Positions 39,801 through 54,800 are shown, numbered from the stretch's first letter. The stretch is DNA of 64,000 bases from Acanthochromis polyacanthus (GCF_021347895.1 NC_067130.1:28913817-28977816), one strand, 5' to 3'. Program-made: numbers and translations. Notes: generated by a model from the letters alone, not told the origin.

Positions 39801-42800
39801 GTAATAAAGACGCAAAGTTAGTATGATTCTAAGTTTCTGAGTTTCAGCTTAATTAAATATATCAACAGTTTGCATCTTTCTGAGTTTTTGTTAGTCTTTT
39901 CTCTACAATCATAAGTATTTAAAATCACTGATTACATAATAATTGGCAGCATACACAGCTATGTTTAAAAGGATTTTAAATTCTGAACTCAACGTGGAGA
40001 AAAATTAAGTCAACAAGTCAATTTTTCAACATGTTCCTACATGAATTTTATTTTTTAATAAATAAACACAGAAATTTGAGCTTTAAGCACACGCAGTATT
40101 GTAGTTACCAACATTTATATGTCATCAGAGCTCATCAGAAATAATGACTGCAACTATCTACACTCTTAAAACAAAGGTTTAGGTTCCACAAAATTATCAC
40201 AACAGTTTGCATCAGTGCTTTGTTTTTGAGTTGTGACAACCTTCAATAAAATCATGTCCAACCAATGAACTATTCTGAGTCATGGGAACGAATGTTTCTA
40301 CTACAATTTTGATATTTTAAATTACCAATTACTCTAATGTTTTTAAGATTTTAAGGTGGAGAATAAGTGATTAAGCCAATTTAATGAATTCAATATAACT
40401 CGTTTTTTACTTTAAGTGAATTAACACATACATTTGAGTTTGAATGACACAAAGTTAACAATAACATGTCAACCTAAAAGGTTTATCTAAATCAGTACAA
40501 TTATTATTAATAAGTGGTGGCTAACTGAATTACTTCTTAGAGTGTGTAATTAAACCAACAATTAGACAAATTAAATCGACTTATAGCTGTTAAGTAACTC
40601 TTTCAGTTGTCAATCCAAAATTGCAAAAGATCCAAGAAGCAGTTCATTAAATAACTTTTGAAATGACTTAGTTTTTACCAGAATTTAAACTGTGCTAGAA
40701 AATAAAATTTACACTTAAAACAATGGTTTGCATCATTTTTTTAAAATAATCACAACTTTTTTTATGAAATTATGTTCAACCAATGAACTACACTTGTAAT
40801 GATACTTTAAATTACCGATTGCTTCATAACTGCTTGCAAAAATATAAGTTTTTAAGAGGTTTTAATGAATTCACTGTGTAGAAAATGGATGTATCAAACC
40901 AATTTATTAATTCACCACAACTTGAATTTTGTTTGAGGTCAACCTATGCAGAAATTTCAGGTAAAGTTGGTGCTAATTACCAATTTTACGATTGCAACAC
41001 AATTCATCATAATAATGTTTGCAGCTATCTTGATCAGTAAATTGGAACTTTTAGCTTGCACCCATGAATTTAATTAAGTGGTGGCTCACCGAATTATGTT
41101 TAGAATGTGAAAATGAGCCAACAACTGCACAAGTTAACATCAGGTTTTATGTCTGTTGGGTAACTTTTCAGTTGTTGTTCCAAAATGGCACAAGATCCAA
41201 GGAGCACCTCATTAAATATCAGCTTTTGAACAAGACTCAGCTTCTTCCAACCCTTAAACTGTACTAGATCATGCAAATCTCAGCTTTCTTAAAGTCACGT
41301 AAGGAACAACTCTTTGCTAAAAACACTATGTGATTTTTTTTTTAGATTGACAGAGTCATAGAGTGTCAGAATGACAGATCGTTTTTTTTTTTCCCATCTC
41401 TTTGTTTTCGTCTCAGTTTGCCACTTAAAAGTCATTGTTTGACAGGCTTCATGAAAGCGAGGCCTCTCCAGGGAGCCCGGTGGAAACACTCGGTTGTGAT
41501 CGGAGGTAGAACTGGGAACATTATGACCACAGGCGTGTGAGCTTTCCCTCTGACAGATGTAGCTTTAGGGAACAAGTGTAAGCAGCGTTATAACTATTTA
41601 TAAAGCAGGCGAGCCCTCTGACAAACTGGATTCAGTCGCATGGTGACGTTCAGGGTAGAAAAACAATCAAACACAAGCTCCGTCATGTTCTTTCTCTCTC
41701 GCTGTTTCTGACAAACATGCCCACAGTGGATAGAACAGATCTGAAGTTGCATCATTTAAGAGTTTCTGCAGGAATGCTGTTGAGTATCTTTCCAATTAAT
41801 TCCCTATCTAGCTCAAATAAGATAATAGCCATTAAAAGCTGCACACTGCACAACTAGTCTTACTAAAAATAGACAAAAGATATGAGATTCTGTTTAAAAT
41901 CATGCAAATCAATAAAAGGCAGAACATCCTCACATTTCAGAAGCTAAAAACGACAACGAAAATTCTGCAGTTCTGATTAATGTGGCTCATGTTGATGTTG
42001 AGAGCTCGAAACCATCAACTCCACGCTGAAGTTCATAGTTCTGGCTTCATAATTGTGTGTTTAGCTAAGGTCCCTGACCTCCAGGAGTGTTAAACATCTT
42101 AGTGCACATTGGAGGAGCTGCAGATTAAATGGTCGGTGTCTCCAAAGAGCGCACCTGTCAAGGGAGGCCCCGGACAGGACATGCATCAAAGTCAGGAAAC
42201 CCCGACAACCAGGCCCCACAGTCAGAAACGCTACGCTTCAAAGACGACAGCAGCAGACCTTAGCGGAGGAGAAATCGGTCGTGTTAACGTAGTTCGGTTG
42301 TTTTATTTACTTTTTTTCTCCAAACGTGAGGAGAACCAGAGACGAGGCAGCTGCACCTCCACAGGTCTGGTTTGGGCTGATTTAATGAGAAACAGGCTGC
42401 AAGGAGAACAGGACGCAAAATCGTTCTCTTCTTCATTTTACTTCTTCTTACATGATAATCTGCAATCATCAGTTACTTTTCATAACCTTCAACACCAAAA
42501 TTATGTTCAAATTGTGCTCTTACTCATGCACTATGTTGTGTTTTTGACGTACAAGTTCAGACATTTGCTGATGCACTTCGGACGCTACTTGGACGTAATG
42601 CTGAAACATAATTATGTTCCGGATATTTGTAATTATCTGAGTCACGTAAACAAATTCCAGAACATCTGCACCACATTTGAGGCCTTGGGCACCACAACGC
42701 TGCTATTTTTGGATTGCGGTCGAAATATTTTTCCACAACGTTGAAATAAAAACACAAATCTGTGCGCATGCAACTGTATTACTGCATAATTTAGTTCTAC

Positions 42801-45800
42801 TGGATCCATCTACACCAGCATGATGAAAGTGTAACTATATTAATCATCAGTAATTGTGGATTAATGTTGCTCCTGCAAAACCATCAAATATGCACATTTA
42901 AACCATTTTTAAAGCAGCAGCGGCCCCACTGTTGTTACAGCTTTCATGCAGGTATTTCATAACCAAGCTAATTAACAACATCAGTAAAACATCAGTTAAG
43001 AATGAGCAACTAACATCTGAAATATGGTGCTTTCAGGCTTTTAAATATTTTTTTTAAGTCCAGCTGCTCCATAGGAAAAGGAAACCAGCTGGTTGACCAG
43101 GTGGATTCGTCAGGTAAGACAACCATGTTGGTGAGCAGCTAACAGTAGCACTGAACTAACGGCTTCGGTAAAACAGACCAAAATACATGTCTAACAATAT
43201 GTCCAAATGATTCATCATTTCAATGCTTCCCATTTCATTTCATTGTCTGTACAAGCAGCCCATGCAATGCATTCTGGTCTGTAGTGATGCATTGCTAGAG
43301 ATGAGGTGTATCTTTGCCCAATTTTCTTCGTATAATGTTGAGGTCTAGGACATTTTGCAAATTGGTGCATCAAGCCATCACTTGATTCCTCTGGAAACCC
43401 CTGAAAAATTTTAAACCCAACTGTTGATTGAAAATGCAGACAGACTTAGCAACTGCATGGCTTATTCCTGACCTCAAATGGTTTCAGAAATGGCAGAAAA
43501 CTCATGAATGCATCCAATGTTTACGTGGCTACAGTAGAGAGAAGGAAGATAACACACCAACACTGCATTACTATATGTCCATCAAGTATCTCATCCTGGA
43601 AAGCGGCAGTATAAAACCCTAGTCTGTTCCTTTATTGTGATTATTGGCATCACCACTGTGACACTCCGCACATACAGTGGATATAAAAAGTCTGTACAAC
43701 ACTGTTCAAATGTCAGGTTTTTGTGATGTAAAAAAATGACACAGAGATGAATAATTTCACAACTTTTTTCACCTTTATTGTGACTTATAACCTGTACAAC
43801 CCAATTGAAAAATAAACCGAAAATTTTCAGGGAAGTGAAGTAAAAATAAAAACTGCGATGAGGTTGCACAAGTGTGCACACCCTCTTATAACTGGGGATG
43901 TGACTGTGTTCAGAGTTAACCATTTACAATTAAACTCACGCTAAACTGGAGTCAGCACACACCTGTCACCATTTAAAGTGCCTCTGATTAACCCCAAATA
44001 AAGTTTAGCTGTTCTTGTAGGCCTTTCTTGACATTTTTGTAGCCAGAGCTTCCAAAACATCAGAGGGATCTCATTGTTCAAAAATATGAGTCAGGTGAAG
44101 GGCACAAAAGAATTTCCAAGGAATTAAATATACCATGGAACACAATGAAGACAGTCATCATCAAGTGGAGAAAATATGGCACAAAAGTGATATTACCAAG
44201 AACAGGATGTCCGTCCAAAATTGATAAGACGAGAAGAAAACTGGTCAGAGAGGCTGCCAAGAGACCAACAACAACATTGAAGGAGCTGCAGGAATATCTG
44301 GCAAGTACTGGCTGTGTAGTACATGTGACAACAATCTCTTGTCTTCTTCATATGTCTGGGCTATGGGTAGGATGGCACGACAGAAGCCTTATCTTATGAA
44401 CAAAAACATCCAAGCCCAGCTTCATTTTGCAAAAACACATCTGAAATCTCCCAAACGCATGTGGGAAAATGTGTTATGGTTGGATGAAACCAAGGCTGAA
44501 CTTTATGGCCATGATTCCAAAAGGTATATTTGGGGCAAAAACAACACTGCTCATCACCAAAAGAACACCATAGATACAGTGAAGCTTTGGGGCAGTTTTT
44601 CTTCAGCTGGAACTGGGGTCTTAGTCATGGTGGAGGGAATTATGAACAGTCCCAAATACCAGTCAGTGTTGGCACAAAACCATTGGGCTTCTGTTAGAAA
44701 GCTGAAGATGAAGAGGAACTTCATCTTTCAGCACGACAACGACCCAAAGCACACATCCAAATCAACAAAACAATGACTTCACCAGAATAAGACTAAGGTT
44801 TTGGAATGGAGAGAACCCACGCATGCACAGGGAGAACATGCAAACTCCATGCAGAAAGATCCCAGGAAGGCCGGCATCTTTTAGTTGCAAGGTGAAAGTG
44901 CTAACGACCAAGCCACTGTGCAGCCCATTGTGTTTCTGATTAAATAGATATTAATTGCACAGTAGAGTTTGAACACCATAATAAAATGGTGGAACCTACA
45001 CATTTGGAACTCGTATGGATGCCAAATAGACATTTTTGGACACAGTGAGAACAGAGTGAAACTAACAGATAGAAGAACACAGCGACCTGAAAACACAGAC
45101 AGACATATACAGCCAGAGGAGATAGATTCAGACACAATAAAGAGAAACGGATAAACACAAACACATGAAGAGAAAGAGATCCATAATCAGAAAGAGGTGC
45201 AGTCGGCTGAAGGAGACTTCACTATTAAGACCGACCTGTTGCAGCTTGTTTCTGCAAACAATCCACAACGCAAAACAGCAGTTTCTGTCTTCTGCATCAT
45301 CACAAAGGCATGCCAGCGCCATGCTGATGGAGAAAGTGTGCGAGCGGTGGAGCTGGCACGGCACGGCCTGATTTTCCCTTTTCTTTCATATTCAGGATTG
45401 TAGTAGCTCCTCTAGCTGAACACTAACCGAAGAGAAGCAGATCCTCGCTGATTGTTTGAGACGTTTTTCTATAGAGACAAAAATGTAAATTCAAACCAGC
45501 TTTGCTTCTCACTGTAAATCCTTTAATGTGTTTCCATTTCAGACATGCAAAGATCCCAGAAACACGTCAGTGGACACATTTCAAGAACTATATTTTGTTA
45601 AACTACTGTCATAACAAAGCCAGATGTCCGGCGCAGGATGGCATAATGAGGCTCATTGTGGACGAACTGATCAGATTAACAGATTCATCATCATCACCAT
45701 GAGATTAACAAGGAGGAATCTAAAGTGGAAGCAAATGTGTGAGCAGCTAGGACAAGGAGAAACGTGGAAATGTTAAAAAAAAATGTGATGACTTGTAAGT

Positions 45801-48800
45801 CTTTATTCCGCTTAATTAATGCTGTATGTTTTGTATGTTATGTTAGCACCACCTTTTCACATTTAATCACCCTTTAATTTAAAAAAAATATATATAACTT
45901 TGATGCCTAAAACCAGCCATCAACGCATCAACATGAACACCGAACCCTCTGTCAGGTTTGTCTGTTGACAATTCCAATAAAATTTTATGGAAACAACATG
46001 ACAACGTTCTCAAAAATGTTGACAAAGGAGAGAAAAACAGCCTCAGAGCAGTTTAACATCCTTCTTGGAAGAGAAAGCAAGAAGAATCTGGACATTATGG
46101 TGTTTTCTGACAGCCGTCCAAACATTCGTCTTACTGTCCAACAGCTAATTCTTGACGGTTCAGGAAAATAATTGGGTGTTTCCCCTCAAACCATGAGTCA
46201 GAAGACAGTCAGTCTGTCAGTTTGTTGTTCAAACTGGGCTCAAACCAAAGTATCTCCAAAGGTGTTAAAGGTCACCAATGAAGACGCACGTTTTGCCAGA
46301 AAGTTGGTGTTTTCTAGGAAGTTAAAGTTTCCATTTTATCAGAACTTAAATGGCATGAGCACAGAAGTTCAATCAGAAATGAGGCTGTCCTGATGGTGAT
46401 TTTTTATTGACATTTGGCAAACAAATAAGTGCAATGAAAGAATAACTGTCTCTATTAGCTTTAGATTGTGCCTTCCACTATTGTGCTGCACATCCTCATT
46501 TGATTTAAAGTGAATCAACTGAATCCACTATGATAATTATCAATAGATTCTCAATTAAAGTCTGTCAAATATTATAAGTTAAGCTCCACAAGATGAACAG
46601 TTAGTGCCATTAAACCACAGCAGAAGCAGCAGAAATAGATGCTGAAGCGTGTTAATTTCATCCAACTGTGCATATACAGATAAATGTAAACTATTCTAAC
46701 GACTGGAACCTTACGTCAGCTCCAACAAATGTGATCAGGCAATTGTGCAACACTTATGACAGGTCTAGTCAGAAATGATTTTGAAAAATATGTAGCTTGC
46801 ACCCTGAAAAAGAGTACTTAAATACACCACTGTGTTATTAAAGGGTGTATTGGGCCTGGGTTGCAGGGAAAAACGGTCAAAAGAAGACCAAGAACCACAT
46901 GAATCCACACTTCCTTCATCTGGGAAAGTGAGTGATATGGGGTCGTACAGCTATTGTTTGGTCCATTAGAAAGAAATGCAAGTTTAAAAGGATGGAAAAG
47001 AAAGGCAAAGCTTGTGGAATGTACAGTGTATAGGAGGACTGGTCTTTATGATGTACTGAAGAGTGTTATGTGACTATAGCAGACTCCAGTCGGCTGCCTG
47101 GACCAGTTTCGCTTCATTAGACTAATGTACGTGCTGCACTTGAACCGCACATCCTGACTGATGTAAAATAAAGTGGCTGCCATTAACATTTCGTTACGAT
47201 AAAAAAAAAAAAAAAAAAATTCTTAATGGTCACCATGGGGACTTTTTTTCCAACTTCGTCTTCTACGAAAAGTCACAGTTCATTTGGATTTTGCTCATGT
47301 AGAATAATAATAGGAGCTCCTCCCAGCTCATGTGTCATGTGTTTCAGCCCTAAAGGTTTACTTTGATACTGATGACCACCAAATACAATCTCGACTTTTG
47401 AAACTTAACCTATTTTAATCCATGTGAGCAGCTGACATAGAGTGCCTGTAAAAAATATTCAGCCTCCATCGAAGTTTGACCTTGTTATTGCATATATGGC
47501 TCATCAGAAGGAGTTACAAGCACCAGCAACTGACACAGCAGACACAGCAACTGTTGCCAGTCAAAGCTTTTTGGGAGAGTAGTAAAGAGAAAAGCACTGT
47601 TGAAAAAACTCTGAAGTCAACTAGAAGAAGATTCCCTGGTCTGGTGAGACCAAAATTTAACTTTTTGACCATCAGATGGGACACTATATTTGGCAGAGAC
47701 TCCACTCCCCACTGTGAAGCATGGTGGTGGCAGCATCATGATGTGAAGCATGGTGGTGGCATCATGATGTGAAGCATGGTGGTGGAAGCATCATGATGTG
47801 AAGCATGGTGGTGGAAGCATCATGATGTGAAGCATGGTGGTGGAAGCATCATGATGTGAAGCATGGTGGTGGAACCATCATGATGTGAAGCATGGTGGTG
47901 GAAGCATCATGATGTGAAGCATGGTGGTGGCATCATGATGTGAAGCATGGTGGTGGCATCATGATGTGAAGCATGGTGGTGGAAGCATCATGACGTGAAG
48001 CATGGTGGTGGAAGCATCATGACGTTAAGCATGGTGGTGGCGGCATCATGACGTGAAGCATGGTGGTGGAAGCATCATGACGTGAAGCATGGTGGTGGCG
48101 GCATCATGACGTGAAGCATGGTGGCGGAAGCATCATGACGTGAAGCATGGTGGTGGAAGCATCATGACGTGAAGCATGGTGGTGGAAGCATCATGAAGTG
48201 AAGCATGGTGGTGGCGGCATCATGAAGTGAAGCATGGTGGTGGCGGCATCATGAAGTGAAGCATGGTGGTGGCGGCATCATGAAGTGAAGCATGGTGGTG
48301 GCGGCGTCATGACGTGAAGCATGGTGGTGGCGGCGTCATGACGTGAAGCATGGTGGTGGCGGCGTCATGACGTGAAGCATGGTGGTGGCGGCGTCATGAC
48401 GTGAAGCATGGTGGTGGCGGCGTCATGACGTGAAGCATGGTGGTGGCGGCGTCATGACGTGAAGCATGGTGGTGGCAGCGTCATGATGTGAAGCATGGTG
48501 GTGGCGGCATCATGACGTGAAGCATGGTGGTGGCGGCATCATGACGTGAAGCATGGTGGTGGCAGCATCATAAGTTGGGGATGCTTCTTGGCAGGAGGCC
48601 CTAAAAGGCTGTAACTGTGGTAAAGGTGTGTCTACTAAGTACTGACTTGAAGGGGATGAATACTTTCGCAATCGTTAAATTCCCACTATATACTTTTCAT
48701 TATTGGCATTACTTTGCCAAAATCCGTTTTCACTTTGACAGTCCTTTTTTTATTTTATAAATTCATGTAAAAAAATAAATAAATAAAAAAATTCTATTGC

Positions 48801-51800
48801 CCTTAATTCATTGTTTAAAAAACAATAAAAGGGAAAACTTCCAAGGAGGGTGGACATTTTTTATAGGCCCTGCATGTACACAGTATAAATACAAGATTTA
48901 GAAAGTGAAATTTTACTGGCTGTACTAAAAAGGTTGTTTTGTACTTGTGACTTCATATTTCCATATTTTTCTAATACTAAAAGTAGAAAAACACCAGTTT
49001 ATTTCCAGTTTATAGTACAGAGACCTTACTATAATTTCGGGGAGCAGACTTTTAGCTTCAGCATCTGCTTGAACCCTTCTGCTGGCCACAACAAAGAGCA
49101 GACAGACTGATGGGCCAGAAGGCAGACAGGTCACAGTATTCATACATGCACATCTGCGCACATGTAAAGTGGACCAGTCAGCCGAGGACAGGAGGTCTGA
49201 GGGCTGGATGGGGCCTCCGACGCCTCAGGCTCTGCACCGCGACGCTAATTAATGACAGACGCTGGACGGGTGGTTTCACACACACACAAACAGAAAAAAA
49301 CCGAAGCCAGTGAAAGCAGACCAGTGGTATAAACACAACTGTAGCTGCCAGCCTGCCCACAGCTGGATAGAATCACCACCACGACTGGTCAGCTGCCCAC
49401 ACTCTTCAACTACAGCTTTGGGATGCAGCTGTGAAGCAAGACGATGACATGTTTTTTTTCTGGTTTGTTTTTAACACCTAAACAAACCGGGAATTTGCAG
49501 CACAGCTTTAATAAGTTAATAGTTCACACTCCAGACACCCAGTATCCTACTCACGGTTCGGCCGAAGCTCAGAAAGGACTCGTCCCCAGGATCCCCCAGC
49601 AGGTTCTCCAGGTCATTCGAGGACAGAAGTATGTTCTGTGTGGAAACAAATTTTTAAAAACCACAATCAGAGACTAAACTGATGAACAACTAAACACTCT
49701 AGAGTTGTTAAATTCACCAGACTGGATCGAAACCACAGGAGTCAGTAGAGTTTTTGTTTTAAATCCCCTGGTGATCTGTTTTAATGCTTATATTACAGTA
49801 CACAACAGGTTCTGCTGTCAAAGTATTAACTGCAGGAGTCGCAGTGTCTGCCTGAGAGGCTTCAAAGGCTTCACCTGAACCACATTTCTGTGTACACAAG
49901 TCAAAAGAACAGAACTTTGTTCCTCCTCCATTCATCTCTCCTCACCTCCAGGGCATTGTTGGTGCGTGGAAAGCGAGGAGGTTTGGGGGCGGCGGCGCTG
50001 CATCGGGGCGGGTGGTGGCTGCAGTGCTGCTGGGCGCCATCTGGGTCCCCCATCAGGAAGGACAGCTGTCGAATGTGACCCTGCAGAGACAGTAAATACC
50101 CCATGAGCAGGGTGAGGACACAACAACACATTCATGTAGAGAATAAAGAAACGCAACAGTCGCTGAGTCTGGACAGTGTGACTGAGCTTTTGGTTCCACT
50201 TCACATGAGATGCAATTTAGTTATGGGGATGATAAGGTGCAACTTTTTCTAAAGCATTTTCACAATAAAAATAAATAAATACATAAATAAATCACTGCAG
50301 TATATCTGTATTGACAACAACTGTGAAATATTAAAATAAATGCATCAAAATTCATGTTGATATGCACATGCAATTGTTAAAAAAATTAATAATTCTAATA
50401 ACAGCATGAATAACAATAATATTAACAATAAAAACAACACTAAAAATGATAATGATAACAGCAACAACAACAGTAATAACAACAATAACTACAACAATAA
50501 TAATGATAACGACTATAACAATAATAGTAATGATAATAACAATAAAAGTAATGATAATAACAACAACAATGATCATGACAATAATAACAAAAATAACAAT
50601 AACAATGAAAACAACAATGACAATAGTTGACACCCCAACATAACAGTTTTGCTTTCAGACCATCTCCCTACACTCAGAAATTAGTGGAAATTATTTACAA
50701 AAACCCCCCGACAAAATCCACAACAAACAAAGTTGAAATTCGCCATTTTTAAAAAAAAATCTATGAATATTCAAAATTTATTGTTGTGATTACTTTTGGA
50801 TAAAATAATTGTGTAGTGTGAACTAACCCAGTACGTTTGTGGCTAATTTAATGTCAAAATGCATCTAGACAAGAAAAAAAGGGACTATATTTGGTTAAAT
50901 GCGTTTGTTAAGGCATCCATGTCACACTGAACTGTTGCCTCAGCTGTGTAACAGTCACATTTCAACATGTCACATTAACTTGCTTCACACTGATTGTTGC
51001 TGCAACTGTCGTGTTTCAACTACATGGATATTTTCCCATTTTCACAGAGTAAAACAAACACTGGAATCTTTTAAACCAGTGCCGTGCTTTCTTTAAACAA
51101 TTAGTTCTTGCCTCACTGCAACCAGTCAGTAAACCAACATGGATCACTGGTAACCACGCCGCAAGAAACGTAAATAAAAATGGAAACATGCCGAATCAGA
51201 ATGAGCCAAGGCACAAACAAATAATGTCCGGTTTGTCCGAATCTTGCAAGTTTTTTGTCGTTTTTTTTTTTTTTTTAATGCACGCACAGAATGACAAGAC
51301 AAGCTTTGCAACATACAAACACAAAGGGAGTTTCCTGTAAGCACCCGATCTGGATGTTATCAACCCATTAAATGACCATTATCATCACAGATTATTTCCA
51401 CACATACAAGCCAACAGTGACCTCCTTCACCTTCTGTTAGGCCAGAGGGTGCATTGTCATTCTTTCTCATGACTGATAAACATCTGTAAAGCATCTGGAG
51501 CCTCTTGTGGTCTTGTGAAGAAGTGCATGTAAATTTCTACCTGCAAACTTCCCTGCTGTCGGATTAACAAAAGCATATTTAATTTTAATGTCAAATCTCT
51601 AGTGGAGCAAGAAGGTTTTTATAATCCAAACCATTAATTCTCTCCTAAACCTAAACTACGTCTAGGTTCCACCAAGTGGGAAAACAGCGACTGAAAGCTA
51701 AAGTCAAAACGACTGAAAAAATTAACTAGAATAATGGTACTCCATGGAACTTAACCTCAGTCAGCACTTTCATGCAGACGCTTGTTTCTCTTTGCAAGCA

Positions 51801-54800
51801 AAAAATTGTGACTGCGCGCTGCCATTCTATGAGGTGATAACGGAGCTCCATTAAATGTGGTGATAACAGCCTACTGAGAAGGTGGAAGAGGTCCGTGTAG
51901 GAACAGATGCATGAGAATGATCTGCAGTGATAACGGCTGATAACATCCGAGCCATACATTTCACTGGGGTTCCCAGGGACCTTTTACTTTACTGCTGACT
52001 CTTTGGCGTCAGGTCAAAGAAGACAAACAACATCAACAGGCTGTTTGTAAGAATGCGTGCAGATGTGGAAGGTAGATACAAACGATTTTATGACATGTAC
52101 ACAACAGCAACAACATTAAAATCATCTTCCTTACACTGTATAGGCCTCCTTAAGATACCAAGTCAGCTTTCAGCCATTGAGGCAAAGACTCCACAAGACA
52201 TCTGGAGGTGTGCTTTGGTATCTGGTACCAAGATGTCAAAAGGCTATACTTCATGTTTTGACCCAATCACCGGTTCCCCAGTTCCCTCTCCTTGTACCAT
52301 TTATGGTTGGCACTAACTACCTTAGACCAGGAACAACCACCTTAGACCAGGAACACCCTAAAAAACCTTGTGTTTTGGAGATGTTCTGACCCAGTTGTCA
52401 CAGTTTGGCCCTTGTCAAAGTTGCTCAGATCCTTATGTTGCCTACTTTTCCACTTTCCAACACGTTATCTTGAGAAATTCAGTTTAATTGATCCTAAACA
52501 AATCCTATCTCTAACAAGCATCATTGTAAGGAGAAAATCAGTGTTATTCACTTCAAAGGCAGGTTTAATGTGAGTATGTATAATACAGCCAAGTTCACAC
52601 TAGACGAGTTTTAAAGTCCTAACAGAATTAGAAATCTGGCTTGATCACACACAAAAAGAAACTAAACAAATTATTTCCTCTAATCTCAGACATGCACATG
52701 CAAGGTTTTAAAATATTATAAGGATTTTTGTGGCAGAAGGAGCAGTGTGTCACCTCGTCTGATCTCATGGGGAAACAGATGTGAACAAAATGGAGACTGT
52801 GGAGCAACAACCTGCTGTTTTATTAATAAAAGTTGGCAATGAGAAAAACAAAATGGATGAGAAAAAAGGTTTGAAAGAATCAGCTAGTTTTTTTTTTGGT
52901 TTTTCATTTTCCAGCAAGAACTGAAGGCAATATCAGTTTTATTATCCGTGGCTAACATTAGCCTCAAGAAGCATTTGCTGCTTCAGGTGTTGCTGTGATA
53001 ATCATAACCATCCAGATTTTCTGTCCAACATATTAAACATGTTTAATATTATTTTGGTGACCTCAATAAATCTCCAAGCAGTATTCAGGTTTCAGACTGG
53101 ATCTGTAAGTTGTAACGCGACTCAGATCCCAGACTGGATTTCTTCTTTGATTGATTGGAAGGGGTGAAACGTAGGTAGAATGCCCTGAAACTCCCGTCAT
53201 ATGAGCCTGACTTAAGTGAAACCACACACAAATGTAAATCAATTGTACCTGTAATAACAAAATATAAATTTCTCATTGTGCAGCCAAATCCAAGCATGCA
53301 GCCCCAGTAAGGAAAAAAGAGAATCCATTTAAACATGCATTTTGATCTCAGCTGTTTGGAATCATTCTTCCAGATCCAGTCTAAAGAGAAAGACGTTCTG
53401 TACCTAACAAATGAGAGAGAACTCCATCTGACAAGTGTTACTTTTCTATTTGATGCAGAGCTGCATTGACAAAGACGTTTCATGTCCTCTGGAGAAGAAC
53501 CAAAGCTGAAATACCTAGAAATAGACATGAGATCAAACAACATGTCTGTTAACACATACATCTGATGTACATTTTCATGTAGAAATATGATTTCTATTAA
53601 TCCAAATGGCAAACGATATATGCAACATGCTTGTCTTACAACCAAACACAGATGCAATGATTGAGATTAAAAAGATGCAGTATGTACACAACTATGGACA
53701 ACAAGGAAGTATAATTGGTTTCACTCCAATTTCATCACGTAAAGCACTAATCATGATTTCCCTGCTTTATTCTTTTCAAGATATCTCCATCTAGGATCAG
53801 TTAATCCATCCAAATTAGCTGGATTGGAATTAGCAGGATTACTTTAGCTTTATAACAACACGTTAGCCTGAATTATTTAAGTCAAATTTCAAGAATAGAG
53901 CATGTTTTGTTCTTAAACTCAATCAGACAGAGCTCCTCCTCACTACAGTGGATGACAGTAAGACTTAGAGATAAGAGCAGACTATAGTCATATATGGTTT
54001 AACTGTTCCTAATAGAAAAAAATGAACCAGACAAAAGCCTGTCAGCACCTCTGGGGATGGAAGTGCTTCGTTCTTGGAGCTCAGTGAGAACCTGTCACCA
54101 CAGGACACATGGAGATGGAGAATCCATCTTAATTGATGCTGAGAGCAAATCCAGATGCTGCCTTTATGACGCTGTGATGCTCTGTTCGCTCTGATCCTCG
54201 GGCTACATCAGTGTTTGTTTTAACCAGGACAGGATATCCACAACGTAAAGCAAAGCTGTGTGCATTACAAGCCATCAAAATCAGCTTTTATTGGAAGAGA
54301 TTCAATTTTTTCACTTTGAGATGAAAACTTAAAGGAGCAAAGAGGGCAACACCATAAAACAGTGGTCTGCCAGTAGGGCGTAATAGTATACATACAAAGA
54401 ACACGCTAAAAATACAAGGAAATATCTAAAACCAAATGAAAATCATCTGCTAGAATGTAGATACTGAATCCTCCTCTGTCCAAACACTCATCACCGTTTC
54501 CTCTGTAATTTAATCCAACACCGGTGGTGGTAACTGAAGCTGCGGTTGGAGCAGGTTGCACGGATTTCAATGCATACTTAGTAAAAACAAACACATGGTA
54601 TCTAAGCATTACGGGCTACACATCTTCCTGTCTGTGATGAAAAGAGAATGAAGCCATGGGGCTGGAATAACTTCTTGTGTGTTCTTTCCATTGGGCGTTT
54701 GTGCCGCGGTCATGCATGACTTTTCGGATGAAATTAAAAATGGACCGGACTTTACATATGTGGGTTATTACCCTGGAGCAGTTGTTTTAAATGATGTGGC

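Larger units (their letters stand above)
24189..49554. other. 25.4-kb intron between linker and variable-region exons
   Basis: The largest intron of the gene. It collects most of the mobile DNA here: LINE fragment, LINE 3' end, MITEs, Tc1 relics, fish interspersed repeats and the transposase-derived minisatellite. Several long open frames (for example 42109-42744 on plus) remain unexplained. No second gene was recognised. Confidence 0.6.

Noticed and set aside
47476..47772. 98-codon open frame as a gene
   Set aside because: It is a shifted frame through the Tc1/mariner relic running into the minisatellite.
50352..50633. Ile/Val-rich and Asn-rich open frames
   Set aside because: They translate the AAT/AAC microsatellite.
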